DNA from: Candidatus Hydrogenedentota bacterium
GTDB taxonomy: Bacteria > Hydrogenedentota > Hydrogenedentia > Hydrogenedentales > SLHB01
Direction of reading: 5' to 3'
NCBI GenBank assembly: GCA_029552745.1
Contig: JAKPDK010000042.1
Span: forward strand, 62,001-126,000
Length of the DNA: 64,000 bases
Both the position numbers and the translations under genes were made by a program. How positions within the stretch are numbered: position 1 is the first letter of the stretch; every line of letters begins with the position of its first letter. The notes under the pieces are model-generated. The model searched no databases, was not told where the DNA came from, and worked only from the letters and a program-made list of their open reading frames with translations. Below are positions 16,988 to 26,082 of this stretch, piece after piece.

Positions 16988-18160
16988 TCACGCACGGAGC
17001 CGCGCATAGCTGGCTGCTTTTGGCCGGGTACGCGGCACCTCTTCCTGGAGTCTCCCCATCGAGCCAGTCAAAAACTCACTTCGTTCTCTCTTCTTTTCTT
17101 CTCGTTGATCGATGGCGTAGACAAAACTCAAGATCTCGGCAACCGCACGATACAAGGATTCCGGAATAGCATGAGATACCTCGACGGTACGATACAGCGT
17201 CCGAGCCAACTCCGGCTTTTCCACAATGGGGACATCGTGTTCGGTGGCAATGCGACGAATACGATCCGCCAATATGCGAGCACCCTTTGCGACCACAACA
17301 GGAGCGTCCATACTATCCATCGCATACCGCAATGCCACCGCATAGGTGGTCGGGTTCGTAATGACAACATCGGCTTTCGGTACCTCCGCCATCATCCGCT
17401 GCATTGCCATTTGCCGCTGAATTTGGCGCACGCGTTGACGGATTCGCGGATCGCCTTCAAGTTCTTTCAACTCCTCCCGCGCCTCTTGCACCGTCATACG
17501 CAAATCTTGCTCGTATTGCCACCGTTGGAAAAGATAATCCAGTAAACCGATCGCGACCATAACCAGCATGATGCGGAACCATAACAATGCCGTTATTTCC
17601 CCCACCCCATAAACAACCCCCACCGGAGACATATGAGACAACAAGAAAAGGTTCTCCCATCGGCCTCGTACCGTGATATAGACCACGTAAGAGATGATTG
17701 CCAGTTTCAGAACGGATTTGATCAACTCTACGAAAGCGCGCAGGGAGAAGAATTTCCTAAAACCCTCGAAAGGATTCAGCCGTTCGAATTTCGGAGCAAT
17801 CGCCTCCGGCGCAAATAAAAAGCCCACTTGTGCGTAATTCATAGCAAGACCCGCCACAGTCAGCAAGATAAAGACCGGCGCCATGATTCCACCGAAATAT
17901 AACAGAGATTGAATTGCCGTATAGGGCGCGGTCGTCGTCGTGATGTCAATATCGGAGGCATGTGCCAAGAAATATCTCATGGCTTCCACCATATGGGCAA
18001 ACATCGTAGAACCAAAAAACCACAAGGTAAGCAAACCAAATAGCATAGAGCCTGCGGCAACGAGGTCTTGACTTTTGGCTACAGTACCTCGTTCCCTCGC
18101 CCGCTGCCGTTTTAACGGCGACGCCGGAAGTGTCCGTTCACCACCACTTTCTTCAGGCAT
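16988..18160 (-). CDS. flhB: Flagellar export switch protein FlhB
   Basis: 390 residues. The N-terminus has the usual EERTLPASPLKRQRARERG motif, followed by four membrane helices and a cytosolic C-terminal domain. The self-cleavage site reads VVITNPTTYAVALRY: NPTT in place of the near-universal NPTH, confirmed in the codons at about 17345-17357. In characterised FlhB, cleavage is between Asn and Pro and switches export from rod/hook to filament. The replaced His may slow cleavage. It lies 7 nt after fliR. The C-terminal tail is Arg-rich. Confidence 0.95.
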   Translation of the reverse strand: MPEESGGERTLPASPLKRQRARERGTVAKSQDLVAAGSMLFGLLTLWFFGSTMFAHMVEAMRYFLAHASDIDITTTTAPYTAIQSLLYFGGIMAPVFILLTVAGLAMNYAQVGFLFAPEAIAPKFERLNPFEGFRKFFSLRAFVELIKSVLKLAIISYVVYITVRGRWENLFLLSHMSPVGVVYGVGEITALLWFRIMLVMVAIGLLDYLFQRWQYEQDLRMTVQEAREELKELEGDPRIRQRVRQIQRQMAMQRMMAEVPKADVVITNPTTYAVALRYAMDSMDAPVVVAKGARILADRIRRIATEHDVPIVEKPELARTLYRTVEVSHAIPESLYRAVAEILSFVYAIDQREEKKRERSEFLTGSMGRLQEEVPRTRPKAASYARLRA

Positions 18161-18167
18161 ATACGCC

Positions 18168-18938
18168 TCAACTCAAGCCGAGCACCAGCTCGCCTACGTG
18201 TTCCCACATGCGGTCAAACATGCCGTTAATCACACCAAGATAAATCTGAATCAAAAATGCCGAGACCAATAAACCCATCCCCACCGTCAAGGGGAATCCG
18301 ACCACAAATAAGTGAATCTGCGGCACAACTCTACCCATAAGCCCCATCGTGATATACGTCAGTAAAAGGACCCCCGCCAGCGGAGCCGCGATCAGCAAGC
18401 CGTCAACAAACAACGCGCTTCCCCATGCCCCCACTTGGTTGATCAATTCTGGATGGGCTACCATCCCCCCTAAGGGAATTTTCTCAAACGTGGCGGCAAG
18501 GTGCTCAATCATGATAAGGTGGCCATCCAACACCAAGAGATACAACGCCGCTAGTAAGAAATAGAAAAAACCAAAAATCGGCACTTGAGTCTCCATGGCT
18601 GGATTGAACACATTCACCAAAGCAAAGCCTGTCAGCATGTCCATGATTTGCCCCGCTACCTGAATCGCGGCAAACGCCAACGTCATCACAAAACCCATGG
18701 CTAAACCAACAAGCAGCTCGTTAAGTCCCCACAAAGCAAATGGGAGATAGTCATTGGGAACCGACTCCGGTTGAACCGGCAGGACAGGGGTGATCAACAT
18801 CGCGCATAACGCCGCCAACCCCGCCTTTGCTATTACCGGAAAATTACGAGAACCCAGCACCGGTGCAGCCACGATGAGTCCCGTAAACCGCACGAGTACG
18901 AGTACAAAAACCTTAAAAACCTCCACTTCGTATATCAT
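18168..18938 (-). CDS. fliR: Flagellar export channel protein FliR
   Basis: 256-residue inner-membrane protein with about six helices, of the FliR/SpaR/EscT family. Recognisable segments are FVLVLVRFTGLIVAAPVLGSRNFP near the N-terminus and AAPLAGVLLLTYITMGLMGRVVPQIHLFVVGFP, the family's most conserved stretch. With FliP and FliQ it forms the export channel. It follows fliQ by only 3 nt. Confidence 0.94.
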   Translation of the reverse strand: MIYEVEVFKVFVLVLVRFTGLIVAAPVLGSRNFPVIAKAGLAALCAMLITPVLPVQPESVPNDYLPFALWGLNELLVGLAMGFVMTLAFAAIQVAGQIMDMLTGFALVNVFNPAMETQVPIFGFFYFLLAALYLLVLDGHLIMIEHLAATFEKIPLGGMVAHPELINQVGAWGSALFVDGLLIAAPLAGVLLLTYITMGLMGRVVPQIHLFVVGFPLTVGMGLLVSAFLIQIYLGVINGMFDRMWEHVGELVLGLS

Positions 18939-18941
18939 GTC

Positions 18942-19211
18942 TTATCCGAGATATTGTCCCATTCCCGTGAATAGTTCTTGTACAAATTGGAGCACGGTCG
19001 ACATCATGAACGGCATAAAAATGACAAACGCTAATAATACGGCCAGGATCTTCGGCACAAAGGTCAACGTGATCTCTTGAACCTGCGTAACCGATTGAAA
19101 CACACTAATTAACAAGCCCACCACCATGCCGGCAATTAACATCGGCGCCGAAACAAGCAGCGTCACAAGCATGGCTTTCTGCCCAAGATACACCACGGTA
19201 TCAATGGTCAT
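18942..19211 (-). CDS. fliQ: Flagellar export channel protein FliQ
   Basis: 89 residues from ATG 19211, the standard FliQ length, with two membrane helices (AMLVTLLVSAPMLIAGMVVGL and ILAVLLAFVIFMPFM). The VFQSVTQVQEITLTFVPK loop is diagnostic. An in-frame start 11 codons upstream is rejected because it adds a non-homologous basic tail. It is the first gene of the operon. FliP, which usually precedes it, is not in the window; a 600-bp gene-free region lies upstream instead. Confidence 0.93.
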   Translation of the reverse strand: MTIDTVVYLGQKAMLVTLLVSAPMLIAGMVVGLLISVFQSVTQVQEITLTFVPKILAVLLAFVIFMPFMMSTVLQFVQELFTGMGQYLG

Positions 19212-19278
19212 TTTTCGTTTGACCTTTCCCCATAAACACAACACAACACAGACGCCAAGACACCGCTCGGCATCTCAA

Positions 19279-19307
19279 AACATACCACAATATATAGTAA
19301 TTGTCAA
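19279..19307 (-). promoter_or_regulatory. Promoter of the fliQ operon with NrdR-box-like spacer
   Basis: Read on the minus strand: TTGACA (19307-19302), a 17-bp spacer and TATGTT (19284-19279), with a start near 19272 and a 60-nt leader to fliQ. The spacer contains CTATATATTG, which fits the NrdR box core CwAtATaTwG. It shares 20 of 23 bases with the promoter at 37901-37923. An operator occupied here would block RNA polymerase. The regulator's identity is inferred from the consensus only. Confidence 0.6.
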
Positions 19308-19777
19308 CTATTTACTTCAATATAATGGCATACAAACCCGGAAAACTACAACATACTGGGTGTAACGAATACCTGACATACCAAGGTACCTTCTGATAAA
19401 CAAAAAGTTATTATTTATATAATTCAACTTATTCGCGTTTACATACATCATTTCAGACAGTGCATAAGCGCACAAACGTTTTGCACGGCATCGAGGAGAC
19501 GGACCCGCGCTTGCACGACCGGTTGTCCCCTACGCTGCAATCGTCGCCGTGCGGCGAAGATGGACCCGCGCTTGCAGCACCGGTTGTGAATGTGAGGAGC
19601 CCCGAAGGGGCGACGAGGCAATCTCCTCGGGAATTCGGACTCTGCTTTACCCGTCGTCCTCTTGCGCTACGCGGTCGCGTGGATTGCTTCGTCGCGTCGG
19701 GGACTCCGCTCCTCGCAATGACAACCGGGGGCGATAGCACAATAGGACGTAGTTTCGTACTAGAGGAATACAGACAG

Positions 19778-19807
19778 TTGCCGAGCGCGTTATTGTGTGA
19801 GTAAAAT
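19778..19807 (+). promoter_or_regulatory. Possible sigma-70 promoter for the zinc-ribbon gene
   Basis: TTGCCG at 19778-19783, an 18-bp spacer and TAAAAT at 19802-19807. The start would be near 19814, giving a short leader holding AGAGGTAAG before the ATG at 19848. The -35 is only a fair match. Confidence 0.4.
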
Positions 19808-19847
19808 AACAGAGAGTTATCTTTTGACTGGAAAGAGGTAAGTTACT

Positions 19848-20072
19848 ATGCCCCTATATACCTATACGTGTCAGAAATGTGGAAAACAGATGGAAATTTT
19901 AATTCGTGGCGGCGATGCCCCAAAATGTCCCCATTGTGGCGCAGTGAAACTTAAACGGGAAGCAGGGGTTTTCGCCGCAATGACGAGTGAATCAAGTGCA
20001 TCCAGTTCGCACGCATCGGGCCCGTGTTGCGGCTGTTCCAGTGGTGGCTCTTGTCCGCTTGGCGGGGAATAA
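19848..20072 (+). CDS. FmdB-family zinc-ribbon protein
   Basis: 74 residues. A single zinc ribbon with ligands in YTCQKCGK and PKCPHCG (two CxxC pairs, residues about 8-30), as in the FmdB/YqaP regulatory family. A Ser-rich linker and a Cys-Gly-rich tail (GPCCGCSSGGSCPLGG) follow and could bind metal as well. AGAGGTAAG precedes the ATG. It lies 42 nt upstream of the heptosyltransferase gene on the same strand. Its molecular role is unknown; such proteins are often annotated as putative regulators. Confidence 0.8.
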   Translation: MPLYTYTCQKCGKQMEILIRGGDAPKCPHCGAVKLKREAGVFAAMTSESSASSSHASGPCCGCSSGGSCPLGGE

Positions 20073-20114
20073 TCGCCGTCAATACATTCCTTTCAGCAGT
20101 AAAAAGGCGAAATT

Positions 20115-21137
20115 ATGAAGCGCGTCGCTGTTTTTTTGCCGAATTGGCTTGGCGACGTTGTCATGTCTACGCCTGCTATTCGTGCGCTTCACCGGAAATT
20201 TCCCGATGCCCGTATCACGGCAGTCGGTACAGCAGCGGCCTGCGATACGGTACAGGGCTTACCTTATATACATAATTTGGTTCCCATTCCCCACCGGGCA
20301 GGATTTTGGCAATTATTTCGAATTGCCAGGCGAATTCGCCCGGATGCACAAGACCTCAGTGTCGTCTTCCCCCATTCTTTTCGTGCTGCTTGGCTAGCAT
20401 TCCTCACACATTCAAAACGGCGTCTGGGGTATGACCGCAATGAACGTGCCGCACTTCTCACCGATACCCTGTCTCCCCACCGGGAAAATGGAAAGATTGT
20501 GCCGATCTATATGGCGCAAGAATACTTGGCGCTGGTGGGCGTTCTAGGATGCGAAGACGATGGAGCCGGTTTGGAGCTTTATGCGGACAAAGAAAGTATA
20601 GAATTAGTGCGGGAACGCACCGCCGGAACGGGTCCCTTGGTGGGGATAGCGCCGGGCGCGGCTTTCGGACCAAGCAAACAATGGCCGACTGAACGTTATG
20701 CCGCTGTTGCCGACCGTTTACACGATGAGATAGGCGCTCGGTGCGTCTTGATGACAGGACCCGGCGAAGAGCAGGTCCAACAAACCATGATTCAAACGGC
20801 CCGCCACAAGCTCCTTTTGTACGACGAAGACAAACCATCCATCCGACTTTTGAAAGCGCTCGTATCCCAACTGGACTTACTGATCTGCAACGATTCGGGA
20901 CCCCGACATGTAGCGGTTGCTTTTCGTGTGCCCGTGATATGCATCATGGGACCTACGTCACCTGCCTATTCAGAAGGACCCTACGAAGTCGGGAAACGTC
21001 TCCGGATTGATGTTGACTGTGGACCTTGTCAGAAGCCGGTGTGCCCTACTGATCACCGGTGCATGACGGGCATCAGCGTAGATGAAGTGGTCACCACGGC
21101 AAAAGAACTCTTGGAGAATCCAAAACGTAAAAGTTGA
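20115..21137 (+). CDS. waaF: ADP-heptose:LPS heptosyltransferase, GT9
   Basis: 340-residue GT-B enzyme adding heptose to the LPS inner core at the cytoplasmic face. Family marks are VAVFLPNWLGDVVMSTPAIRAL at the N-terminus, IAPGAAFGPSKQWPTERYAAVADRL, and CNDSGPRHVAVAFRVPVICIMGPTSP near residue 260. The WPTERYA and GPT motifs fit heptosyltransferase II more than I. This supports an LPS-bearing outer membrane. Its 3' end overlaps the convergent small gene by 47 bp. Confidence 0.9.
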   Translation: MKRVAVFLPNWLGDVVMSTPAIRALHRKFPDARITAVGTAAACDTVQGLPYIHNLVPIPHRAGFWQLFRIARRIRPDAQDLSVVFPHSFRAAWLAFLTHSKRRLGYDRNERAALLTDTLSPHRENGKIVPIYMAQEYLALVGVLGCEDDGAGLELYADKESIELVRERTAGTGPLVGIAPGAAFGPSKQWPTERYAAVADRLHDEIGARCVLMTGPGEEQVQQTMIQTARHKLLLYDEDKPSIRLLKALVSQLDLLICNDSGPRHVAVAFRVPVICIMGPTSPAYSEGPYEVGKRLRIDVDCGPCQKPVCPTDHRCMTGISVDEVVTTAKELLENPKRKS

Positions 21138-21489
21138 GAAGCCACTCGCTCCTAGAGTCATTCCTTGCGAGAGAAATGTGGACATCCTTTGGTAGCGCCA
21201 AACCTGCGGCAACCTGCATAGCTTTGAAAAGTCCAACCGGCACAACACAACCCGCGCAACATCCGGACAAGGTTTCACGCGCTGACGAAAGGAGCACGCT
21301 GGAGCCGCCTGGGAAAATCTCGGCGTAAGCGTCCACCGCCCCGATGCTTTTCAAACGTTCCCCAAGCGCCTTTATCTTTTCGCAATTGCTCTCGATCGAA
21401 AAGGTCACGTGCTGATTATCGTCACTATGCGCTTGAGCGATAGTAACAAAGCCACATATGCCTGCTTGAACTTCTACTCGACTATCCAT
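21091..21489 (-). CDS. Small conserved CCxxC protein (DUF6951-like)
   Basis: 132 residues. Conserved-looking parts are VQAGICGFVTIAQA at the N-terminus, SIESNCEKIKALGERL in the middle, and CCAGCVVPVGLFKAMQVAAGLALPKDV near 75-105. I associate this pattern with a small family (DUF6951) of unknown function. The clustered Cys residues suggest metal or redox chemistry. The last ~25 residues (after HISLAR) lie in or beside the antisense of waaF and look like a run-on tail. AAAGG lies before ATG 21489. It starts 6 nt after the thioredoxin-like gene, so the two form an operon. Confidence 0.6.
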   Translation of the reverse strand: MDSRVEVQAGICGFVTIAQAHSDDNQHVTFSIESNCEKIKALGERLKSIGAVDAYAEIFPGGSSVLLSSARETLSGCCAGCVVPVGLFKAMQVAAGLALPKDVHISLARNDSRSEWLLNFYVLDSPRVLLPW

Positions 21490-21495
21490 TCTTGC

Positions 21496-21822
21496 TCAAC
21501 CTTTCCTCGACGCGTTTCGGGCTTCACGCACTGCTTCATGAATCATCTCTTTCGAAGGAATACCTTGGGTTTTCCCGTGTATTTTATACACGCGACACGA
21601 AAAACATGGCGCGTCGTGCCGTCGCGACACTTCGATATCAAGACCATTAATTTGAATAGAAGGAGAACCGAGAAAACGTTCTTGCATGGCTTGTTCAGCG
21701 TTCGTAACTTCCACCAAGTCAATAGGAACCTGAACGCCTTCCTCCAAGAGGACCTCTTTCAAAAGCGCAAGCGCAGGTTGCGAATTCGGACAACCCTCAA
21801 AATAGAGAAATCTCACGACCAT
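21496..21822 (-). CDS. Small thioredoxin-fold protein
   Basis: 108 residues from ATG 21822, with GGAG nearby; the frame is open further upstream but gains nothing recognisable. VRFLYFEGCPNSQPALALLKEVL has the beta-alpha start of a thioredoxin fold with a CPNS active-site-like motif, one Cys only. LGSPSIQINGLDIE is the cis-Pro loop. CFSCRVY near residue 75 gives a second CxxC. It resembles the thioredoxin-like proteins found next to metal-resistance genes. Paired with the CCxxC protein downstream, it suggests a small redox or metal-handling operon, an inference only. Confidence 0.65.
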   Translation of the reverse strand: MVVRFLYFEGCPNSQPALALLKEVLLEEGVQVPIDLVEVTNAEQAMQERFLGSPSIQINGLDIEVSRRHDAPCFSCRVYKIHGKTQGIPSKEMIHEAVREARNASRKG

Positions 21823-21876
21823 TTTGTATCGCTCCGAGCGTGTTTGTCTCTGGTTAGAACATACGGCTACTGACGA

Positions 21877-21926
21877 AGAAAAAGCCCGCGCATGCGGCAA
21901 AACACGGATTACCGACAAACGCGGGC
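21877..21926 (-). terminator. Intrinsic terminator after the porin gene
   Basis: On the minus strand, GCCCGCG (21926-21920) pairs with CGCGGGC (21890-21884) around a 29-nt loop. A T-rich run (TTTTTCTTC) follows at 21883-21875. It lies 24 nt past the porin stop. Confidence 0.6.
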
Positions 21927-21949
21927 GACAATAACATCCTGCACGATCA

Positions 21950-23539
21950 CTAAAACTTCAGCTGAGTTTCCATGTACAAGTAGTCGGCATCCTCATCATC
22001 CGTACCGGCATTGGACACCAGACCATTGAAATCATTGTAATTCCCTGTGCGCAAACCATCACCCGTAAACAGGTGCGACCAGCCGGCTTTGAAACTTAAA
22101 TCCTCACTATACCGGTAAATTCCCCAAATACCGACTTCCCAACCGAGGTCTGCGGAGCTGGACTTTGTCCAAAAGCTGAGCGCCGGCGCTATCGGAACCA
22201 AGAATCTCCCCAATCGGAAGTACACCGGCAGGTCAAAGGTCTCCAACGCCTCAAAATACGCCACATCCAATCCGACTTCGATACTCTCGGTAGGCTGTGC
22301 CCGCACCCCGCCCCGCGCAATCCATACGTTGCTCAGTTCGCTGAGTTCGTCAATGAAGTTGCTGTACACGGTGTTCGAGAACAACCGGTTGAAACTCACG
22401 CTCGCTTCTGCACGGTCAAACGGCCACCACCACTCAAACCAATTGATGTCCCGATTGTCTTCGCCTCCGAGATAAGCAAAGCCTGCATAGGCTCGAGGCT
22501 GCCACGCCACATCGAACGTATACCCCAATTCAAGGTTCATTGCCCATTGGTCAAATTCTGCACGATCATCACCATACAAGAATGGCCGGAACAAGAAACC
22601 AACTCGATCGGCATCGCCGAATTGGTACGCCGCCTCAGCTTCAAAATCGAAGGCACCCAAGGCGCCGTGGGCACGAAGTCCGACCGTGTGCAGGTTCGTC
22701 ACATCATAATCGTCTACCCCGAAAAGGTCTTCCAACCATTCGGCAAACCAAATAAAGTTGGTATCGTTTACACTTGCGGCGTCACGCAACCAAAACCAGT
22801 ACGCATCTATACTGATGTTTTCTAACCCCGTGTAACTCGCATACAAACCATAGAAGTCGGTATCTCCGTCTTCCTCCAACACACCCACCTCGTTGAGTTT
22901 TGTCCAAAAACCCATGACGCTAAACATGTCCGTAGCGTATTTCAAGGAGATGCCATCAAACGACAACCCGGCAAATTCAGGGTGATTGGAGTTATTTCCC
23001 ACAAGCCACCCACTGCCCAGCACAAGTTCCTGTCTCCCGATACGGGCGGTCAGCGGCAAGCCAAACATTTCCGATGCCTCAATATACGCCTGATAGACCT
23101 CCACATCGTCATTGGAATTGGCGCGCCCGTCAGCGCCGGTAATCCAATTGGAGCGAAAGTCTTCGCCCCATACATCAAAACTCTCGAGCTCCACAAAAGC
23201 ACGAACGTTGTTCGTAAAATCGGCTTGGACGTTCAGCGTCGTACGTTGTTCTATTACTTTGTAATTGCCCCAACGGCTGTCCCAGTCGTAGTAACTAGTC
23301 ACGTTTTGGCCGCCTACAAAATCCCCTATGGGGCGCGCCAACATGAAAAAACTGGGCCATCGCAAACCTTGACCCGCGAGAAACGGTACGGTTCGCGGGT
23401 TAAACGTGTTCATCCAGTAATTCCCGCGAATGCGCAGCTCGCCACCAACGGTCACATTCTGGAGTTCCGCCAAAGCCGGCAAAGCCGCCACGAATAAGAC
23501 AAACGACAAACAGACCCATCTACGTGCCATGGTTTTCAT
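21950..23539 (-). CDS. Outer-membrane beta-barrel porin, alginate-export (AlgE-like) type
   Basis: 529 residues. A signal peptide (MKTMARRWVCLSFVLFVAALPALA) is followed by alternating aromatic strands throughout. VGGELRIRGNYW, QRTTLNVQADFTNNVRAFVELESFDVWGE and LTARIGRQELVLGSGWLVG match the alginate_exp barrel family, and the C-terminus ends in Phe (METQLKF), as barrel proteins do. The start at 23539 is set by GAGAGGGAAG 4 nt upstream; a longer frame exists but lacks a signal. It probably passes acidic polysaccharide or oligosaccharide across the outer membrane. Confidence 0.83.
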   Translation of the reverse strand: MKTMARRWVCLSFVLFVAALPALAELQNVTVGGELRIRGNYWMNTFNPRTVPFLAGQGLRWPSFFMLARPIGDFVGGQNVTSYYDWDSRWGNYKVIEQRTTLNVQADFTNNVRAFVELESFDVWGEDFRSNWITGADGRANSNDDVEVYQAYIEASEMFGLPLTARIGRQELVLGSGWLVGNNSNHPEFAGLSFDGISLKYATDMFSVMGFWTKLNEVGVLEEDGDTDFYGLYASYTGLENISIDAYWFWLRDAASVNDTNFIWFAEWLEDLFGVDDYDVTNLHTVGLRAHGALGAFDFEAEAAYQFGDADRVGFLFRPFLYGDDRAEFDQWAMNLELGYTFDVAWQPRAYAGFAYLGGEDNRDINWFEWWWPFDRAEASVSFNRLFSNTVYSNFIDELSELSNVWIARGGVRAQPTESIEVGLDVAYFEALETFDLPVYFRLGRFLVPIAPALSFWTKSSSADLGWEVGIWGIYRYSEDLSFKAGWSHLFTGDGLRTGNYNDFNGLVSNAGTDDEDADYLYMETQLKF

Positions 23540-23644
23540 TTTGCTTCCCTCTCCGTTTTGTCCATACCCACTCACATAGTGCTCTTGAAGAGACACAACT
23601 CGTTTGCGCTCTTTCTGCAACACTACCAAAAGATCAGGAGATAA

Positions 23645-25923
23645 TCAAAAAATGATTTTGACTTGCTTCGACAGAAGAATCCACGTTAGATAGCTCAGAA
23701 AAGTCGCCAGGCTGATGCACAACCCCAAAAGCCAAACCCCGGGGAAGTAACGGAAAACCACTATATTATCCCTTTCGGTTACATGAACACCCCGAAAAAC
23801 ACCCGCAACCTTTTCGATTCTCCGTTCTTCCCCATCAACAGTTACACGCCAACCGGGATAGTACTGATCTGTCAAGACGAGCATGCCCTTTCTTTTTTGT
23901 CCTAATCGGATCGTCACCTCGTGCGGCTCGTAGTGACAAACCTCTGCCGAAACATGGTGCGCGCTATATGCGTTCAGTAGCCCGGCAAGATCCCCTATAC
24001 TTGCCTCCGTTTCTAAAATGAACGCCCGATCCCAAACCGAACGATTCTCATACACGTGACAATCTCCCGCCTCAAATACCTCGAGCAACGAATCAGGGAG
24101 AGAGAGTTCCTGCGATGAACAATAGAGAAACTCGTTCCCTTTTCCCAAAATCACATATCGAACACCGAGAATGTTCCAACATTCCGTAGCCCTACTCTCC
24201 AAGGCAAGCCCGCCCCATAACCCCACTTGAGCAGGCAACCCAGAAAAACAGGGCAAGCCTGGTGCGCCTTAATCCGAGAGGACTGATAAGGAGAGACCAA
24301 CTCCCAAAACGATCGTGTCATAAATGGCGAAAAACCGTTAATACAAGGAATCCTGTTTATTGTCCCATACTTGGGGATCCTTCTGCCGTTCTCGACCGCC
24401 GCGTCAACATAAACCCTCTCTGCAGGCCGAAGTGTTTGACCCACAAAATCCGTGATCAGTGCGGGAATCCCAGATAAATCCACATGCCGGGGCACGTTGT
24501 AATCGGCAACCGCATATAACGCAAAAGGTGGCAAGAGTACCCCACCCAACAACGCCATGCCCTCTGCGTTGCGCCCAATCTTCTTCTCAAGAGCTTTATG
24601 TGGCAAGACCAGCACCATAGCCCCGGCAACGGAGGCAAGGATGACAAATACTTCTAGGTCTAAGGACGCGTTTTACCGTAGGAGCAAATCCACGCCCCCT
24701 GCCGCTGCAAGAAACACCAAGCATATCTTCAAACGAGAAGCAAAATAGGTGCAACCCGAACTTAACCAATTTTCCAGATTTTGGACACCTTGCGCCGCTA
24801 GAACCGATGTACTAAACACCAAGAAAGGCATAAAACGTATCGGAGCCCGAAACATTCTGCCCGTTGGCACAAAATCATAGTAAACTCTTGAAACAAGGGA
24901 ATGTTCTCCCAGAAGTAATCCGAATGCCACCGAGCCAGTCAAAAGAAAAAACAGCGTCTCGCCCCGGGGTGACCTCAATGATAAAACGACAAGAACCAGA
25001 GGCAGAACACCTATGTGGTAAATCAAATCCTCCGGCGTGTACCGGACCAAAGAGACTAACAACGTCAACGGATCAGGTTTGCCTCCCGCAAAAGCCTGTG
25101 TAAACGTCAAACCCCCCGTCGTCCGCATACTCTGCGCAGAAGCCTCATACATGAGTAACCACTGCACGGCGCAGAGCCCCAGAGCCCCCGTACACGCCCC
25201 CGCAAACCAGACCAGGCGTCTAATTTCGACCGCAAAGGGCGAATTGTTTTCCACGCGTAACCGATCCAAACAGACGACCGCATACCCCACCACCAAAAAG
25301 CCTGTGCGCACAAACACCTCTATCTCGCCTGCCAAAAGTTGCAGTGCGTATACAAGGGCAAATGCCGCAGAGGCACCTGAAGAGGGGCGCCTCACAAGCC
25401 GATTTGTTAGATACAGTAAAAGCGGGATGAACGCCGCAGAACGAAACGTATCCGGCGCCGTAAGCATTCGCACCACCGTCCAACCACTGAACACCGCGAT
25501 GAGTGCCCCCACTAGCGCGGGAAACATATTCAAATGTAGCCCCCTGCGAAGAAACAACACCATCGAACAACCAAACAATAAGACGTGAAGATACATCGTC
25601 ACTAAATGAGCCGGCAGGAGTGACAAAAGAAAAAATAGAACATTGGGAGGGTAAAGCGGCCCATACTCCAGCGTAGCCATCATTGGCACGCCCGCAAATT
25701 CAAAAGGGTTCCACAAAGGTAAATGTCCAGACTGAACCGTCTTAACGGAAAAGTACGTATTGGGCAGGTAATACCGAAAAACATCCGCCCCAAAATCCAC
25801 TACAAAAGCAGGTCTCGCTGGAATAACGCTTACTAACCAAAAGGCCGTTATGATGCCGACAACGACCAGGTATAACGCGACAATCTTGAAGGGGGCGAGT
25901 TTATCGAAGATTCTATGTAACAC
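23645..25923 (-). pseudogene. YfhO-type multispanning membrane protein, broken in two places
   Basis: Three adjoining pieces make one YfhO-family protein of about 755 residues. Piece 1 (25923-24673, GTG start, GGAGAAA upstream) has about ten membrane helices and the LWNPFEFAGVPMM and DVFRYYLPN motifs. It ends at an in-frame TAA (24675-24673). Reading on in the same frame continues homologous-looking protein to 24151. The proper sequence switches frame between about 24272 and 24241. From there the third piece (GLPCFSGLPAQVGLWGG, LGVRYVILGKG, DQYYPGWRVTVDGEERRIEK) runs to 23645. YfhO proteins are thought to glycosylate lipid-anchored or wall polymers. Either a decaying gene or two assembly errors. 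Confidence 0.8.
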
Positions 25924-26082
25924 GAAACAGATTTCTCCGCTGGCGAAATTCTAACATAAGTTATTCGGAGGCTCTCCTATTTTCTTAGCTTACGTAGATT
26001 TGTACTAATCGATCAGAATAGCGCATACTATAAGCAGCCAAGAGAGAAGTTGTTTTGGCAAAACCAATGTAGTTTGGAAATT

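Larger units (their letters stand above)
19245..19847. repeat. Gene-free stretch with interspersed repeat copy R3
   Basis: Outer motif at 19461-19486 (TGCATAAGC, six bases, ACGTTTTGCAC). Inner arms run at about 19585-19630 and 19672-19722, the right one ending CTCCTCGCAATGACA. The left arm carries the small hairpin GCCCCGAAGGGGC. Within the copy, GGACCCGCGCTTGCA and its flank occur twice, at 19501 and 19562, 61 bp apart. I see no second inverted outer motif, so the copy is one-ended. No gene is credible here. Confidence 0.7.
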
